Below, one piece after another: positions 8,482 through 16,181 of a stretch of 28,091 nt of DNA. Numbering within the stretch: the stretch's first letter is position 1; each line of letters starts with the position of its first letter. The notes under the pieces are model-generated. The model had not been told where the DNA came from. It did not search any database and saw nothing but the letters and a program-made list of their open reading frames with translations. The stretch is from Clostridiaceae bacterium (GTDB lineage: Bacteria > Bacillota > Clostridia > Saccharofermentanales > UBA5734), in assembly GCA_012727965.1 (NCBI GenBank), contig JAAYFZ010000260.1:1-28091 (forward strand). Direction: 5' to 3'. Made by a program: the position numbers and the translations under genes.

Positions 8482-9195
8482 TTAATTATTATGCAGCAGA
8501 CGTCGCTCAAGCTCAGTAACATTCGCGAAAAATTCTGTTGCTCCAGCCTGACTCAGTTCTTCATATCCACGGAAGCCCCAGAGAACAGCCCAGGCCTGAA
8601 TACCAGCTCTGACAGCCGTCTCCATATCCGAGCCCGAATCACCTATCAAAGCTGTCTTCTCAGACTGTACGCCGAGCTCTTCACACAGATGCAGAGTTGA
8701 AGCGGGGTCTGGTTTAAGCGGCCAATCAGTTCTCTTCCCCATGACCAAATCAAATGTCCCGGACGGGAAATAGTGCTCAGTCATTTCACGCGTGAAGCCA
8801 TCTGGCTTATTCGATAGAACAGCGAGACGAAAACCGGCTGTTTTCAATTGTTTCAGCAGTTTTTCAATTCCAGGATATGGAAGCGTTCGCTTATCCCAAC
8901 CAGCTGCATAGGCCTCATTGTATTTTTGATATAGTTCATCAACCTTATCAGCATCCAGCTCATTCTTATTTACTTGTCTACCGAGCTTATTCGCGAGCGC
9001 CGAAGCATAGGCTGATTCGACAAGATTTTTCGCACCTGAACCTATATGATATTTATATTCTTCCTCACCAAGCGGCAGAAGTCCTTCCGAAGCTAAGGCT
9101 AAATTGCAGCAATCTGCCAGATCACCGATCGTATCGAGCAATGTGCCATCCAAATCAAAAATAAGAGCTTGTGGTATTGGTTTTTTCATTATCAA
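8482..9195 (-). CDS. HAD-superfamily phosphatase (phosphoglycolate phosphatase-like)
   Basis: Cytoplasmic HAD hydrolase of 237 residues, subfamily IA. Motif I is DLDGT (14-18, nucleophile Asp14), motif II is the serine in VLSNKPD, motif III is the lysine in LKPDP, and motif IV is GDSGSDMETA. An alpha-helical cap (about 25-100) lies between motifs I and II, as in Gph and PGP-like enzymes. The sugar or glycolate phosphate it acts on cannot be assigned. The start is a TTG at 9193-9195: GGGAG lies 7 bases upstream of it, whereas the ATG two codons later is 13 bases away. It lies between the DUF1624 acyltransferase and DUF3810 genes in the same run. Confidence 0.9.
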   Translation of the reverse strand: MIMKKPIPQALIFDLDGTLLDTIGDLADCCNLALASEGLLPLGEEEYKYHIGSGAKNLVESAYASALANKLGRQVNKNELDADKVDELYQKYNEAYAAGWDKRTLPYPGIEKLLKQLKTAGFRLAVLSNKPDGFTREMTEHYFPSGTFDLVMGKRTDWPLKPDPASTLHLCEELGVQSEKTALIGDSGSDMETAVRAGIQAWAVLWGFRGYEELSQAGATEFFANVTELERRLLHNN

Positions 9196-9257
9196 ATCAT
9201 ATCTCCCAAAAAATATTTTTTGTTTCCAAAGCTTGCACCCTTCGTCTTCTCACTAAT

Positions 9258-10034
9258 TTAGATCAAACCGATCTGACGCAAACCAAAAAGGATCAGCAGT
9301 ATGATCGGCTGATGGAAAATATACACCATCAAAGCATTTCTGCCAAGCCAGGTCAAAGGTGACACGACCTTCAGTAATCTCTGTGGTGCATTCGGAAAGA
9401 GACTGCATCCTCCTGCATAAAGCAGTCTGCCCAAAGCGGCTCCTATGAAGAAAAAACCAAGCCAAGGCAGTATGGGCATATAGTCCCCCATAACGATTCG
9501 ATCCTGAGGCAAAAAACCCAGAGGTAACAATAGATAGCCTTCAGGCCTCGGTGCATAAGGAATAATTGTTGCAGCCCAAATAAGCACGGAGCCTGCTGCG
9601 ATCAGGATAGACTGTAAAACTTTGTCAGTACTGATTTTTTTCTCAAGCAAAGAATAGATCAATGTGCCAAAAGCAAGAAGATGAAGTATATTGAAAAAGA
9701 TAGCCAGCTCCAGATCTGTGATCAGCCAGACTGCAACAGTCGCAACAGTCAATAACAAAGCCGCCAGGATCATTTTCAATGCGCGTTTGGAATTACTGCG
9801 TGAAAATGTGCAGCAAACACCGGAAACACCAAGGAAAATGAACAAAAACACCGGACGAAGCAAGGAATCAAACCACCAGGCTTCCTGAAATGCGAAAATA
9901 TTCAGCCCCAGCAGATATCTCAAGTCAAAAATGAAATGATGCAACATCATCATAAGTACGGCCAGGCCTCTGAGCATATCAAGTTCAAAAGCCCGGCATT
10001 TTATCTTTTTACCGTTATCGTCAGGCTGTTTCAA
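9258..10034 (-). CDS. DUF1624 / HGSNAT-like membrane acyltransferase
   Basis: Multi-pass membrane protein of about 258 residues in the DUF1624 family related to heparan-alpha-glucosaminide N-acetyltransferase, which passes an acetyl group from cytoplasmic acetyl-CoA to a sugar across the membrane. The N-terminal signature is ELDMLRGLAVLMMMLHH (residues 17-33, conserved Arg22-Gly and His32/33), and the C-terminal block WLGRNALMVYIFHQP is also typical. About seven hydrophobic segments are present. The chosen start is a TTG at 10032-10034, 9 bases after an AAGGAGG that lies inside the coding end of the preceding gene, giving a 14-base overlap. A longer frame runs back to 10106 without a better ribosome site. 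Acceptor is unknown. Confidence 0.82.
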   Translation of the reverse strand: MKQPDDNGKKIKCRAFELDMLRGLAVLMMMLHHFIFDLRYLLGLNIFAFQEAWWFDSLLRPVFLFIFLGVSGVCCTFSRSNSKRALKMILAALLLTVATVAVWLITDLELAIFFNILHLLAFGTLIYSLLEKKISTDKVLQSILIAAGSVLIWAATIIPYAPRPEGYLLLPLGFLPQDRIVMGDYMPILPWLGFFFIGAALGRLLYAGGCSLFPNAPQRLLKVVSPLTWLGRNALMVYIFHQPIILLILFGLRQIGLI

Positions 10035-12579
10035 TAGCTGCTGCCTCCTTAAGGTTAAGTTCCTCAACTGCCCATTCACGTAGCTTGTACTTCTGGATCT
10101 TGCCACTGCCTGTCATCGGGAAACTGTCAATGAAACGAATATATTTTGGTGTTTTATGTTTAGCCATATGGCTTCTGACGAACTCAGAAATATCCGCCTC
10201 CGTCACAGCAGCACCATCACGCTTAATTATAACGGCAAGCACTGCTTCGCCATAAGTCTTGTCTGGTACGCCCACGACCTGAACATCCTTGACATCGGGA
10301 TGAGTATAAATGAAATCCTCAATTTCTTTTGGATAAATATTTTCTCCGCCGCGGATAATCATATCCTTGATACGGCCTGTGATCCTAAAATTGCCATGCT
10401 CATCGCGGATAGCAAGATCACCGGTATGGAGCCAACCATCCTCATCGATTGCTGCAGCTGTAGCCTCAGGCATTTTATAATACCCCTTCATGATATTGTA
10501 GCCCTTGGCAACAAATTCGCCGGCTACTCCATCTGGCAGATCCTGATTTGTCTCTGGATCAACTATTTTGCAGCTGACACCAGGCAGAGCACTGCCGACA
10601 GTACCGACACGAACCTCAAGCGGATCATCGGCACGACTCTGTGTACATCCCGGCGAACTCTCTGTCTGACCGAAAACTATCGTGATTTCAGACATATTCA
10701 TTTTATCTACAACATCTTGCATAACTTTGATCGGACAAGGTGAGCCAGCCATGATTCCCGTTCTCATTGTGGAAAAATCCGTTTTCGCGAAATCAGGATG
10801 CTCAAGTACGGCTATAAACATTGTGGGAACACCATGCATAGCCGTGCACTTCTCTTTATCAATTGCCTCCAAAACCTTTGTAGGTTGGAAGTATTCAAGA
10901 GGAACCATGGTTGTACCGTGAGTAACTGCCGCAAGAATTGCAAGCACCATTCCGAAGCAATGGAAAAAAGGTACGGGTATCAACAGCTTATCCACTGTAG
11001 AAAAATTCATGCAGTCGCCGATACATTTGCCATTATTGATGATATTGTAATGTGTCAGCATTACACCCTTGGGGAAACCAGTCGTACCTGATGTGTACTG
11101 CATATTGACAACTTCATCATGATGGAGGGTTCTGCCGATTTCTTCGATCCTGCTATGAGGGACTAGGCGCCCAAGCTCCAGGAATTGTTCCCAATTGAAG
11201 CAGCCCGGCTGACTGCTGGTAAAATTAATAACATTCTTCAGCACAGGCAGTTTAGAACTGTTTAGCTGACCAGGTTCTGAATTAGCCAGTTCAGGACAAA
11301 TTTCATTGAGGATCGCGACATAATCTGAATCCTTGTATCCATCCATCATTATAAGTGTATGAGTGTCTGACTGATGCAGCAAATATTCAGATTCATGGAT
11401 CTTATACGATGTATTGACAGTAACCAGTACAGCGCCGATTCTAGCTGCTGCGAAGAATACAAGCAGCCACTGTGGATGATTTGTAGCCCAGATAGCGACA
11501 TGGTCACCTTTTCGCACACCGAGTGCCAGCAGACTTCTGGCTGTATCGTCGATATCACTCAGAAACTCGCTGTATGTTCTGGCATAATCCTGCGTCGTAT
11601 AACGCACAGCATATTGATCAGGAAATTCACATGCCACCTTCTCCAACAGCTGGCCCATGGTCAGATCGACCAGTATATCCTTCTCAAACAAGCGTCTGCC
11701 ATCAGCTGTACCGGCAACAGGAATTGTACCCCCGCTGATTTCCGGACGTTTACAGACATCTGTACCTGCCTTCTCACGCTGCCAGTTTTTCATCCAGGTC
11801 GCATAAGCCGGGAATACAATAGCAGCATCTTCCAGGTCCCGGCTCCAGCGTTTCACCCATTCAAGCGAAACAAAGCCCTCATAACCACCGGCATACAGTA
11901 TATCCAGAGCCTCACGAACAGGCAGATCACCGGAACCGACCATACGGTATCGGACTTTATCAGCTTCCATAACAGAATCCTTGACATGAACATATGATAT
12001 ATACTCGCCAAGATTCTCCCAGGTCTGTGCCGGACTCTCACCAAAATATCTGAAAGGGTGATGAATGTCCCAGAGGACACGAACTGAATCATGTGACAGC
12101 TTTTTCATCAAGGATGCCAGTCGCGCTGAATCAGCATAAACTCCATTTGTTTCTATCAGAAGACTGACATTTCTCCAGGAAGCATAATCTGCCAGCGAGC
12201 GCAAAGCAGTCAACACTACCTGGTCATCGACCTCACCTTCTGCCTGTGGAGCCAGATCGCCTAACACACGAACATATGGCACACCAGCTCTTGAAGCCAA
12301 ATCAATATATTCGAAACCTTCTGACATGATCTCCTGACGTCTATCTTCGATTTTTAAACAGCAATCTGAGGAGAAACAGGTTAGCTCTATGCCAAGATTT
12401 TTCAATCTCTCCAGAGTATCAGGCAACGCTTCTGTGGTAAAAGGCTTGGCTCTGGCAGCGCGGATCTCTTGACCAAGTCCGCGAATCTCGATACCGTCAT
12501 AGCCGAGGTCTTTTGCCATGGCTGTAATTTCTACCCATGACCATTCAGGACATCCCAATGTAGAAAAAGCAATTTTCAT
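10021..12579 (-). CDS. Fusion: sugar-phosphate isomerase/epimerase-like TIM barrel plus AMP-forming acyl-CoA synthetase
   Basis: A single 852-residue frame joins two enzymes. Residues 1-270 form a xylose-isomerase-like TIM barrel (IolE/sugar phosphate isomerase-epimerase group) with apparent metal ligands Glu143 (IETN), Asp171 (WDIHH), His198 (VHVKD) and Glu240 (SLEW). Residues about 300-852 form a full ANL adenylating ligase: P-loop YTSGTTGFPKG (495-505), the GQTE motif, GWLHTGD and the C-terminal lysine block MTGSGKIQKYKLRE. Both active sites look intact, with a linker at about 271-299. The ATG at 12577-12579 has GGGGGA about 7 bases upstream. It lies between coaW and the DUF1624 acyltransferase. 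The acid and sugar substrates cannot be told from sequence. No stop or frame change occurs between the halves, so the fusion appears genuine. Confidence 0.9.
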   Translation of the reverse strand: MKIAFSTLGCPEWSWVEITAMAKDLGYDGIEIRGLGQEIRAARAKPFTTEALPDTLERLKNLGIELTCFSSDCCLKIEDRRQEIMSEGFEYIDLASRAGVPYVRVLGDLAPQAEGEVDDQVVLTALRSLADYASWRNVSLLIETNGVYADSARLASLMKKLSHDSVRVLWDIHHPFRYFGESPAQTWENLGEYISYVHVKDSVMEADKVRYRMVGSGDLPVREALDILYAGGYEGFVSLEWVKRWSRDLEDAAIVFPAYATWMKNWQREKAGTDVCKRPEISGGTIPVAGTADGRRLFEKDILVDLTMGQLLEKVACEFPDQYAVRYTTQDYARTYSEFLSDIDDTARSLLALGVRKGDHVAIWATNHPQWLLVFFAAARIGAVLVTVNTSYKIHESEYLLHQSDTHTLIMMDGYKDSDYVAILNEICPELANSEPGQLNSSKLPVLKNVINFTSSQPGCFNWEQFLELGRLVPHSRIEEIGRTLHHDEVVNMQYTSGTTGFPKGVMLTHYNIINNGKCIGDCMNFSTVDKLLIPVPFFHCFGMVLAILAAVTHGTTMVPLEYFQPTKVLEAIDKEKCTAMHGVPTMFIAVLEHPDFAKTDFSTMRTGIMAGSPCPIKVMQDVVDKMNMSEITIVFGQTESSPGCTQSRADDPLEVRVGTVGSALPGVSCKIVDPETNQDLPDGVAGEFVAKGYNIMKGYYKMPEATAAAIDEDGWLHTGDLAIRDEHGNFRITGRIKDMIIRGGENIYPKEIEDFIYTHPDVKDVQVVGVPDKTYGEAVLAVIIKRDGAAVTEADISEFVRSHMAKHKTPKYIRFIDSFPMTGSGKIQKYKLREWAVEELNLKEAAAIETA

Positions 12580-12637
12580 GTTGTTTCCCCCATATCTTGT
12601 TCATTCTTCTTGTAAACAGCAGTGTTTTTTATGTCGA

Positions 12638-13465
12638 TTATGCAAGATTATTTGGATCGCATAGAGCGGCACCGATAGCAGTCGCGAATTCGGCATGATC
12701 AGGTACGATTATGTCTACTCCGTAGAGATTCGAAAAAGCTCCTAATACCCGTTTGCCCTGCGATACCAATGTTAGATTACCAGTGAAAACAATTTGATTA
12801 ATATTTTTCAGACGAGCAGAGAGCACTGCAGCTGTGCCAACCGACTGGAATACCAGATTGACAATACCGAGTGCGATATCAGAAGTGGTTGCTGTATCAG
12901 TTACCTTACCGAAATTAGATGCTGTGGTATCACTGGAGAGACCAGGTATCTCTCTGCTGCTGATATCACCGATCGTCAGGTCAATATGACTAAGATCTCC
13001 ATTTTCCGCCAGTTCTGTGAACATTTTAAAATCGCGCACATTGGTCATGCGGTTGGATAAGCCCAACATCGTGCCGCCACCAACTCCTGAGCCAATGATA
13101 TGTTCAACCTGATTCTTATCAGCACTGATAAAAGCAGTGCCTGTACCCATACTGACTACGATTGCTTTTTCAAGACCGGAAACATATAAACCACCAAGAC
13201 CAATGGCTTGGAATTCAGGTGTTCTGACCGTTTCTATGTTAAGGAGATCACCGGCAAGATATGTAGATCCCACGCCTGTTACCATTACTCTTTCGATACT
13301 TTTTAAATCAATCTTATTTTCATTTGTAAACTTACCGAATGCACCAAATGCAGACGCGACTGGATCGCTGGCTCTAACCAGAGTTGTACCAAGAAGCTTG
13401 CCATGCTCAAGGCCGATTATCTTCGTAGTACTGCCGCCGATGTCCAGACCAATTATGATACTCAT
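12638..13465 (-). CDS. coaW: Type II pantothenate kinase
   Basis: Phosphorylates pantothenate, the first step of CoA synthesis, in the cytoplasm. The 275 residues have the ASKHA fold signatures: GLDIGGSTTK (6-15, phosphate 1), the TPEF glutamate (Glu84, candidate base), VSMGTGTAF (104-112) and GSGVGGGT (125-132), as in Staphylococcus CoaW and eukaryotic PanK. Bacterial type II enzymes are known to be largely insensitive to CoA feedback. The ATG at 13463-13465 has a CGGGGGA ribosome site. It is the first gene of the run ending in hemZ, 58 bases ahead of the acyl-CoA ligase fusion. CoA supply for that ligase is a plausible reason for the linkage. Confidence 0.92.
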   Translation of the reverse strand: MSIIIGLDIGGSTTKIIGLEHGKLLGTTLVRASDPVASAFGAFGKFTNENKIDLKSIERVMVTGVGSTYLAGDLLNIETVRTPEFQAIGLGGLYVSGLEKAIVVSMGTGTAFISADKNQVEHIIGSGVGGGTMLGLSNRMTNVRDFKMFTELAENGDLSHIDLTIGDISSREIPGLSSDTTASNFGKVTDTATTSDIALGIVNLVFQSVGTAAVLSARLKNINQIVFTGNLTLVSQGKRVLGAFSNLYGVDIIVPDHAEFATAIGAALCDPNNLA

Positions 13466-13533
13466 AAAATGTTTCCCCCGTTTGTCGCTTGCATAATTGC
13501 CAGTATACAGCCTGTAGCTCTGACAATATCAGC

Positions 13534-13545
13534 TGTTCATGAACA
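13534..13545. repeat. 12-bp palindrome upstream of coaW
   Basis: TGTTCATGAACA is a perfect palindrome about 70 bases upstream of the coaW start, between it and the glycosyltransferase terminator. It is operator-like in form and position. No regulator is identified and no clear promoter could be placed. Confidence 0.35.
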
Positions 13546-13551
13546 TTTATC

Positions 13552-13579
13552 AAAAATAACGGCAATACCTGCCGTTATT
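13552..13579 (-). terminator. Intrinsic terminator of the GT2 gene
   Basis: A perfect 10-bp inverted repeat, AATAACGGCA / TGCCGTTATT, with a five-base loop is followed on the minus strand by a short uridine run (TTATTTTTG). It lies 26 bases after the glycosyltransferase stop and isolates that gene from coaW. Confidence 0.85.
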
Positions 13580-13604
13580 GCCAATCTCAGATAATCATCT
13601 GCTA

Positions 13605-14615
13605 TTAGCTGAATTTGTATATCCTACGTGCCATGTAGAAGCCGGTCTTCGCAATCATGCGACCACTTCTTCCAGGCAGATTTGCCGCTCTGCAGAGATG
13701 AGTTCGTCTGATTTTGCGGTACATCTCCATATCATGCTTCTTAATATGATCCCAGAGATCCGGAATTTTATTAAGATTCTGTTTATCGTTAGACAATATC
13801 AGATGAACTACGCTGATCGTCATCATCATCGTTAAATATCTGTACATATATCTGCGCAGATTACCGTCGACTATATCGGTCTCAAGATGATAATAATTTA
13901 CCAACAGCTTAGTTACCAGTATCTGTTGATCGATACGCTTGATCATATTGCCGGTATTTACTGACTGGTCGGGTCTGCCAATGAAGTATCTGTAGAAATC
14001 CACATTGATATACATCATCTTCTTAACATGTGGCAAAGGCTGATAAGCCACAATATTATCAACGTAAAAGGTATGCTCCGGCAGTTTAAGTCCACATCCT
14101 CGCAGCAGCTCTGTTCTATAGATCATGCTGTGCATTACAAGCAGCTGGCTTACCTTGAACCTATTAGTGTGCACCCAATCGAAATACAATTTCTGAGGAA
14201 ATACATTCTCATAATTAACGGTATGTCTTGTACCATTATAGAAGTATTCATAAACATAATTAGTAATCAACAAGTCGAGCTCATCCTGACTATCTCGCAA
14301 ACAATCAAGTACAGCTTTGAAAGCTTCAAGATCAACCCAGTCATCGCTATCAACTACTTTGAAAAAAACGCCGCCAGCAACAGCCAGGCCACGATTGACA
14401 GCTGCTCCATGACCACCATTCTTCTGGCGTTCAACACGTATCAGTTCCGGATATTTCATTTGATATTTATAGGCAATTTCTGCTGTATTATCAGTTGAGC
14501 CATCATCAACCACGATGATCTCGACATCGGGTCCGCCCTCAACAAGAGTGTCTAGACAACGTTCGAGATAATCCTGTGAATTATACGACGGTACAGCAAT
14601 AGAAAGTAGTTTCAT
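13605..14615 (-). CDS. Family 2 glycosyltransferase
   Basis: GT-A fold sugar transferase of 336 residues. The N-terminal domain shows VPSYN (8-12), the nucleotide-binding VVDDGSTDNT (35-44) and the metal-binding DSDDW (89-93), followed by a C-terminal region of about 200 residues with no confident family. There are no clear membrane segments, so it is probably cytoplasmic or peripheral and acts on a lipid- or polymer-linked acceptor for cell-surface glycan. The ATG at 14613-14615 is chosen because GGAGG lies 7 bases upstream; seven in-frame codons further upstream reach past the predicted transcription start. It stands alone, with its own promoter and terminator, away from any polysaccharide cluster. 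Confidence 0.9.
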   Translation of the reverse strand: MKLLSIAVPSYNSQDYLERCLDTLVEGGPDVEIIVVDDGSTDNTAEIAYKYQMKYPELIRVERQKNGGHGAAVNRGLAVAGGVFFKVVDSDDWVDLEAFKAVLDCLRDSQDELDLLITNYVYEYFYNGTRHTVNYENVFPQKLYFDWVHTNRFKVSQLLVMHSMIYRTELLRGCGLKLPEHTFYVDNIVAYQPLPHVKKMMYINVDFYRYFIGRPDQSVNTGNMIKRIDQQILVTKLLVNYYHLETDIVDGNLRRYMYRYLTMMMTISVVHLILSNDKQNLNKIPDLWDHIKKHDMEMYRKIRRTHLCRAANLPGRSGRMIAKTGFYMARRIYKFS

Positions 14616-14637
14616 TTCTATTCCTCCAATGAGCATG

Positions 14638-14664
14638 ATTATATCATAAAAAAACTAAGCGCAA
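14638..14664 (-). promoter_or_regulatory. Promoter of the GT2 gene (extended -10)
   Basis: The -10 TATAAT (14638-14643) is preceded by TGA (extended -10). The -35 is TTGCGC (14659-14664) at a short 15-base spacing. The predicted start near 14631 gives a 5' UTR of about 15 bases containing GGAGG. Confidence 0.7.
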
Positions 14665-14736
14665 ATATCAGTACAGCAGTAATTTACCGCAATATAACTT
14701 CCGACATTTTTTCATCATATAACTGATTGAAATCTG

Positions 14737-14752
14737 ATATTGTATACAATAT
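14737..14752. repeat. 16-bp palindrome upstream of the GT2 gene
   Basis: ATATTGTATACAATAT is a perfect palindrome between the sepF terminator and the GT2 promoter. Its core TTGTATACAA resembles operators of FadR-type GntR-family repressors such as Bacillus GntR. It lies about 95 bases upstream of the -10 box, far for simple repression. AT-rich chance palindromes are possible. Confidence 0.4.
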
Positions 14753-14760
14753 TCAGCACA

Positions 14761-14793
14761 ATAAAAAGCCGCTTCATTGTTTATGAAACGGCT
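14761..14793 (-). terminator. Intrinsic terminator of sepF
   Basis: An 11-bp stem AGCCGTTTCAT / ATGAAGCGGCT (one G-U pair) with a five-base loop is followed on the minus strand by TTTTATT. It lies about 30 bases after the sepF stop. Confidence 0.9.
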
Positions 14794-14821
14794 CTATTAC
14801 TAACAAGCGTTCGATCTACTA

Positions 14822-15304
14822 TTAGTGGTTACTTGCACTTTGCTTCATATAGTCCATGCTCTGGCCAGTGATACCGCCCTCGAGCAATGAAGTATTGCGT
14901 GGAGCAACTACAAAAATGACCGATGACACAGGCAATACCTTGCCATCAAGTGCATAAGCTGCACCAGTTATGAAATCGATAACTCTTTGGGCAACCTTCG
15001 GGTCAACCTTCTCGATATTGCAAATAACTGTTTTGCCAGATCGTATATGGTCGCAGGCTTGCTGAGCTGACTCAATGTCTGCAGGCTGCATGACAACTAC
15101 CTGCTGTTGACTGCTTGATTTGAAATCAACAACTCTTGATGTATTTTGAGGTCTACGAATATTCGATGTCAATGGCTCTTCTTCCATAGTTTCTTCCTCA
15201 TACACTGGCTCTTCATAGAGTCCGGTTTCATAAGTATCTTCATATTCATAATCTTCTTCATAACTGCCAAAACGATTAAATATTCTGTCTAATATGGCTG
15301 CCAT
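14822..15304 (-). CDS. sepF: Cell division protein SepF
   Basis: SepF anchors and organises FtsZ filaments at the division site. The 160 residues show the standard plan: an N-terminal amphipathic membrane-binding helix (MAAILDRIFNRFG), a strongly acidic Glu/Tyr-rich linker (about 17-47), then the SepF core (about 70-148) with VVVMQPADIESAQ, DHIRSGKTVICNIEKVDP, RVIDFITGAAYALDG and SSVIFVVAP. The ATG at 15302-15304 is used because GGAGGG lies 7 bases upstream; a TTG five codons earlier is inside that ribosome site. It has its own promoter and terminator. It follows yggS (ylmE), as in the ylm division cluster, but ylmG, ylmH and divIVA are not here. Confidence 0.95.
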   Translation of the reverse strand: MAAILDRIFNRFGSYEEDYEYEDTYETGLYEEPVYEEETMEEEPLTSNIRRPQNTSRVVDFKSSSQQQVVVMQPADIESAQQACDHIRSGKTVICNIEKVDPKVAQRVIDFITGAAYALDGKVLPVSSVIFVVAPRNTSLLEGGITGQSMDYMKQSASNH

Positions 15305-15342
15305 ATTATTGCCCTCCAATAAATGTACTGATTCATGTGATT

Positions 15343-15371
15343 ATTATAGAATTGCATTTGGCACTGCGCAA
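15343..15371 (-). promoter_or_regulatory. Promoter of sepF
   Basis: The -35 TTGCGC (15366-15371) and -10 TATAAT (15343-15348) are separated by 17 bases, with a predicted start near 15336 and a leader of about 30 bases. Confidence 0.8.
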
Positions 15372-15391
15372 CACGATTCGGGCAAGAGTAA

Positions 15392-15424
15392 AGCGGCTGT
15401 AATCACAATGACATACAAGCCGCT
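15392..15424 (-). terminator. Probable terminator after yggS
   Basis: AGCGGCT/AGCCGCT pairs over 7 bp, extended by GTA/TAC across a one-base bulge, with a loop of about 12 bases. The tail TTTACTCTT is only moderately U-rich. Its place between the yggS stop and the sepF promoter suits a terminator. Confidence 0.5.
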
Positions 15425-15467
15425 CTTTGTATCATATTCATTACACAGACTTAGTGGATAGGTGGTG

Positions 15468-16181
15468 CTAAACCCTCGGCCCGAAGATCGCGGTTCCGAT
15501 CCTGATATGTGTGGCACCATAGGCAATTGCCTGACGATAGTCTTGACTCATTCCCATAGATAATATGTCAAAACGCTCATTTGGTATTAAGGCCTGAAGC
15601 TCTTGCGCTAGATTTGATGTGTCTCTAAACACCGGTCTGGTTTCTTCTGGATCTGAAGTTATAGGAGCCATCGTCATCAAGCCTCTTAAGGTCGTACCAG
15701 GCAGTTTAGAAAGGTCTTCAATTATTCTCTTTATCTCCATAGGCCCGAAGCCATGCTTACTGTGCTCACCTGAGACATTTACCTGCAGTAACACCTGCGT
15801 CACCAGGTTTTGAGCTACACTTCTCTTGCTTATCTCCTGAAGAAGCTCTGTTGAATCGACAGAATGAATCAGATGTGTTTTTCCGATAATGTACTTAACC
15901 TTATTCTTCTGCAAAGTACCGATCAAATGCCATTTAGGATCTATACCGTCAGCGTGAAGCTGATCGATTTTTTCGACTAGCTCCTGCACCCTGTTCTCGC
16001 CGAGATCTTCAAGACCCAGTTCATAAGCAGAACGCGCATGTTCTGCAGGGAAAAACTTGGAAACACCGATCAGAGTTATCTCATCTGCAGCCCTGCCGCA
16101 GTCAGCGGCTGCTTGAGCAATACTGGTTCTAACCTGGTCCAGTCTTGCTGCCATCTCCTGTTTTACATTATTAGTCTGCAA
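15468..16181 (-). CDS. yggS: YggS/PLPBP family pyridoxal-phosphate homeostasis protein (YlmE)
   Basis: Single-domain, alanine-racemase-like PLP-binding protein that affects vitamin B6 and amino/keto-acid balance; no catalytic activity is established for the family. PLP would bind Lys42 in LIGVSKFFP. Other family blocks are LGENRVQEL, WHLIGTLQKNK, HSVDS and the C-terminal MGMSQDYRQAIAYGATHIRIGTAIFG. Length, 237 residues, is normal. The start is a TTG at 16179-16181 with GGAGGG 8 bases upstream, overlapping the end of the HlyD-like gene by 11 bases. It is the last gene of the long run that includes a PLP enzyme of the methionine gamma-lyase family. Placement ahead of sepF matches ylmE-ylmF in Bacillus. 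Confidence 0.93.
   Translation of the reverse strand: MQTNNVKQEMAARLDQVRTSIAQAAADCGRAADEITLIGVSKFFPAEHARSAYELGLEDLGENRVQELVEKIDQLHADGIDPKWHLIGTLQKNKVKYIIGKTHLIHSVDSTELLQEISKRSVAQNLVTQVLLQVNVSGEHSKHGFGPMEIKRIIEDLSKLPGTTLRGLMTMAPITSDPEETRPVFRDTSNLAQELQALIPNERFDILSMGMSQDYRQAIAYGATHIRIGTAIFGPRV

Noticed and set aside
9207..9222. CAAAAAATATTTTTTG palindrome between the DUF1624 and HAD phosphatase genes
   Set aside because: Homopolymer-rich symmetry arises easily by chance; it has no GC stem for a terminator and lies just before a ribosome site.
11374..11997. 207-codon open frame on the plus strand opposite the acyl-CoA ligase fusion
   Set aside because: It is antisense to a gene with clear conserved motifs, has no recognisable domain, and is Cys/Ile/Ser-rich as expected of a shadow frame.
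12600..12640. Small AAACA/TGTTT hairpin followed by T-run on the plus strand between coaW and the fusion gene
   Set aside because: The stem is only 5 AT-rich base pairs and there is no plus-strand gene to terminate.
14028..14498. 156-codon plus-strand frame opposite the GT2 gene
   Set aside because: Antisense to a confidently identified gene; no recognisable motifs.
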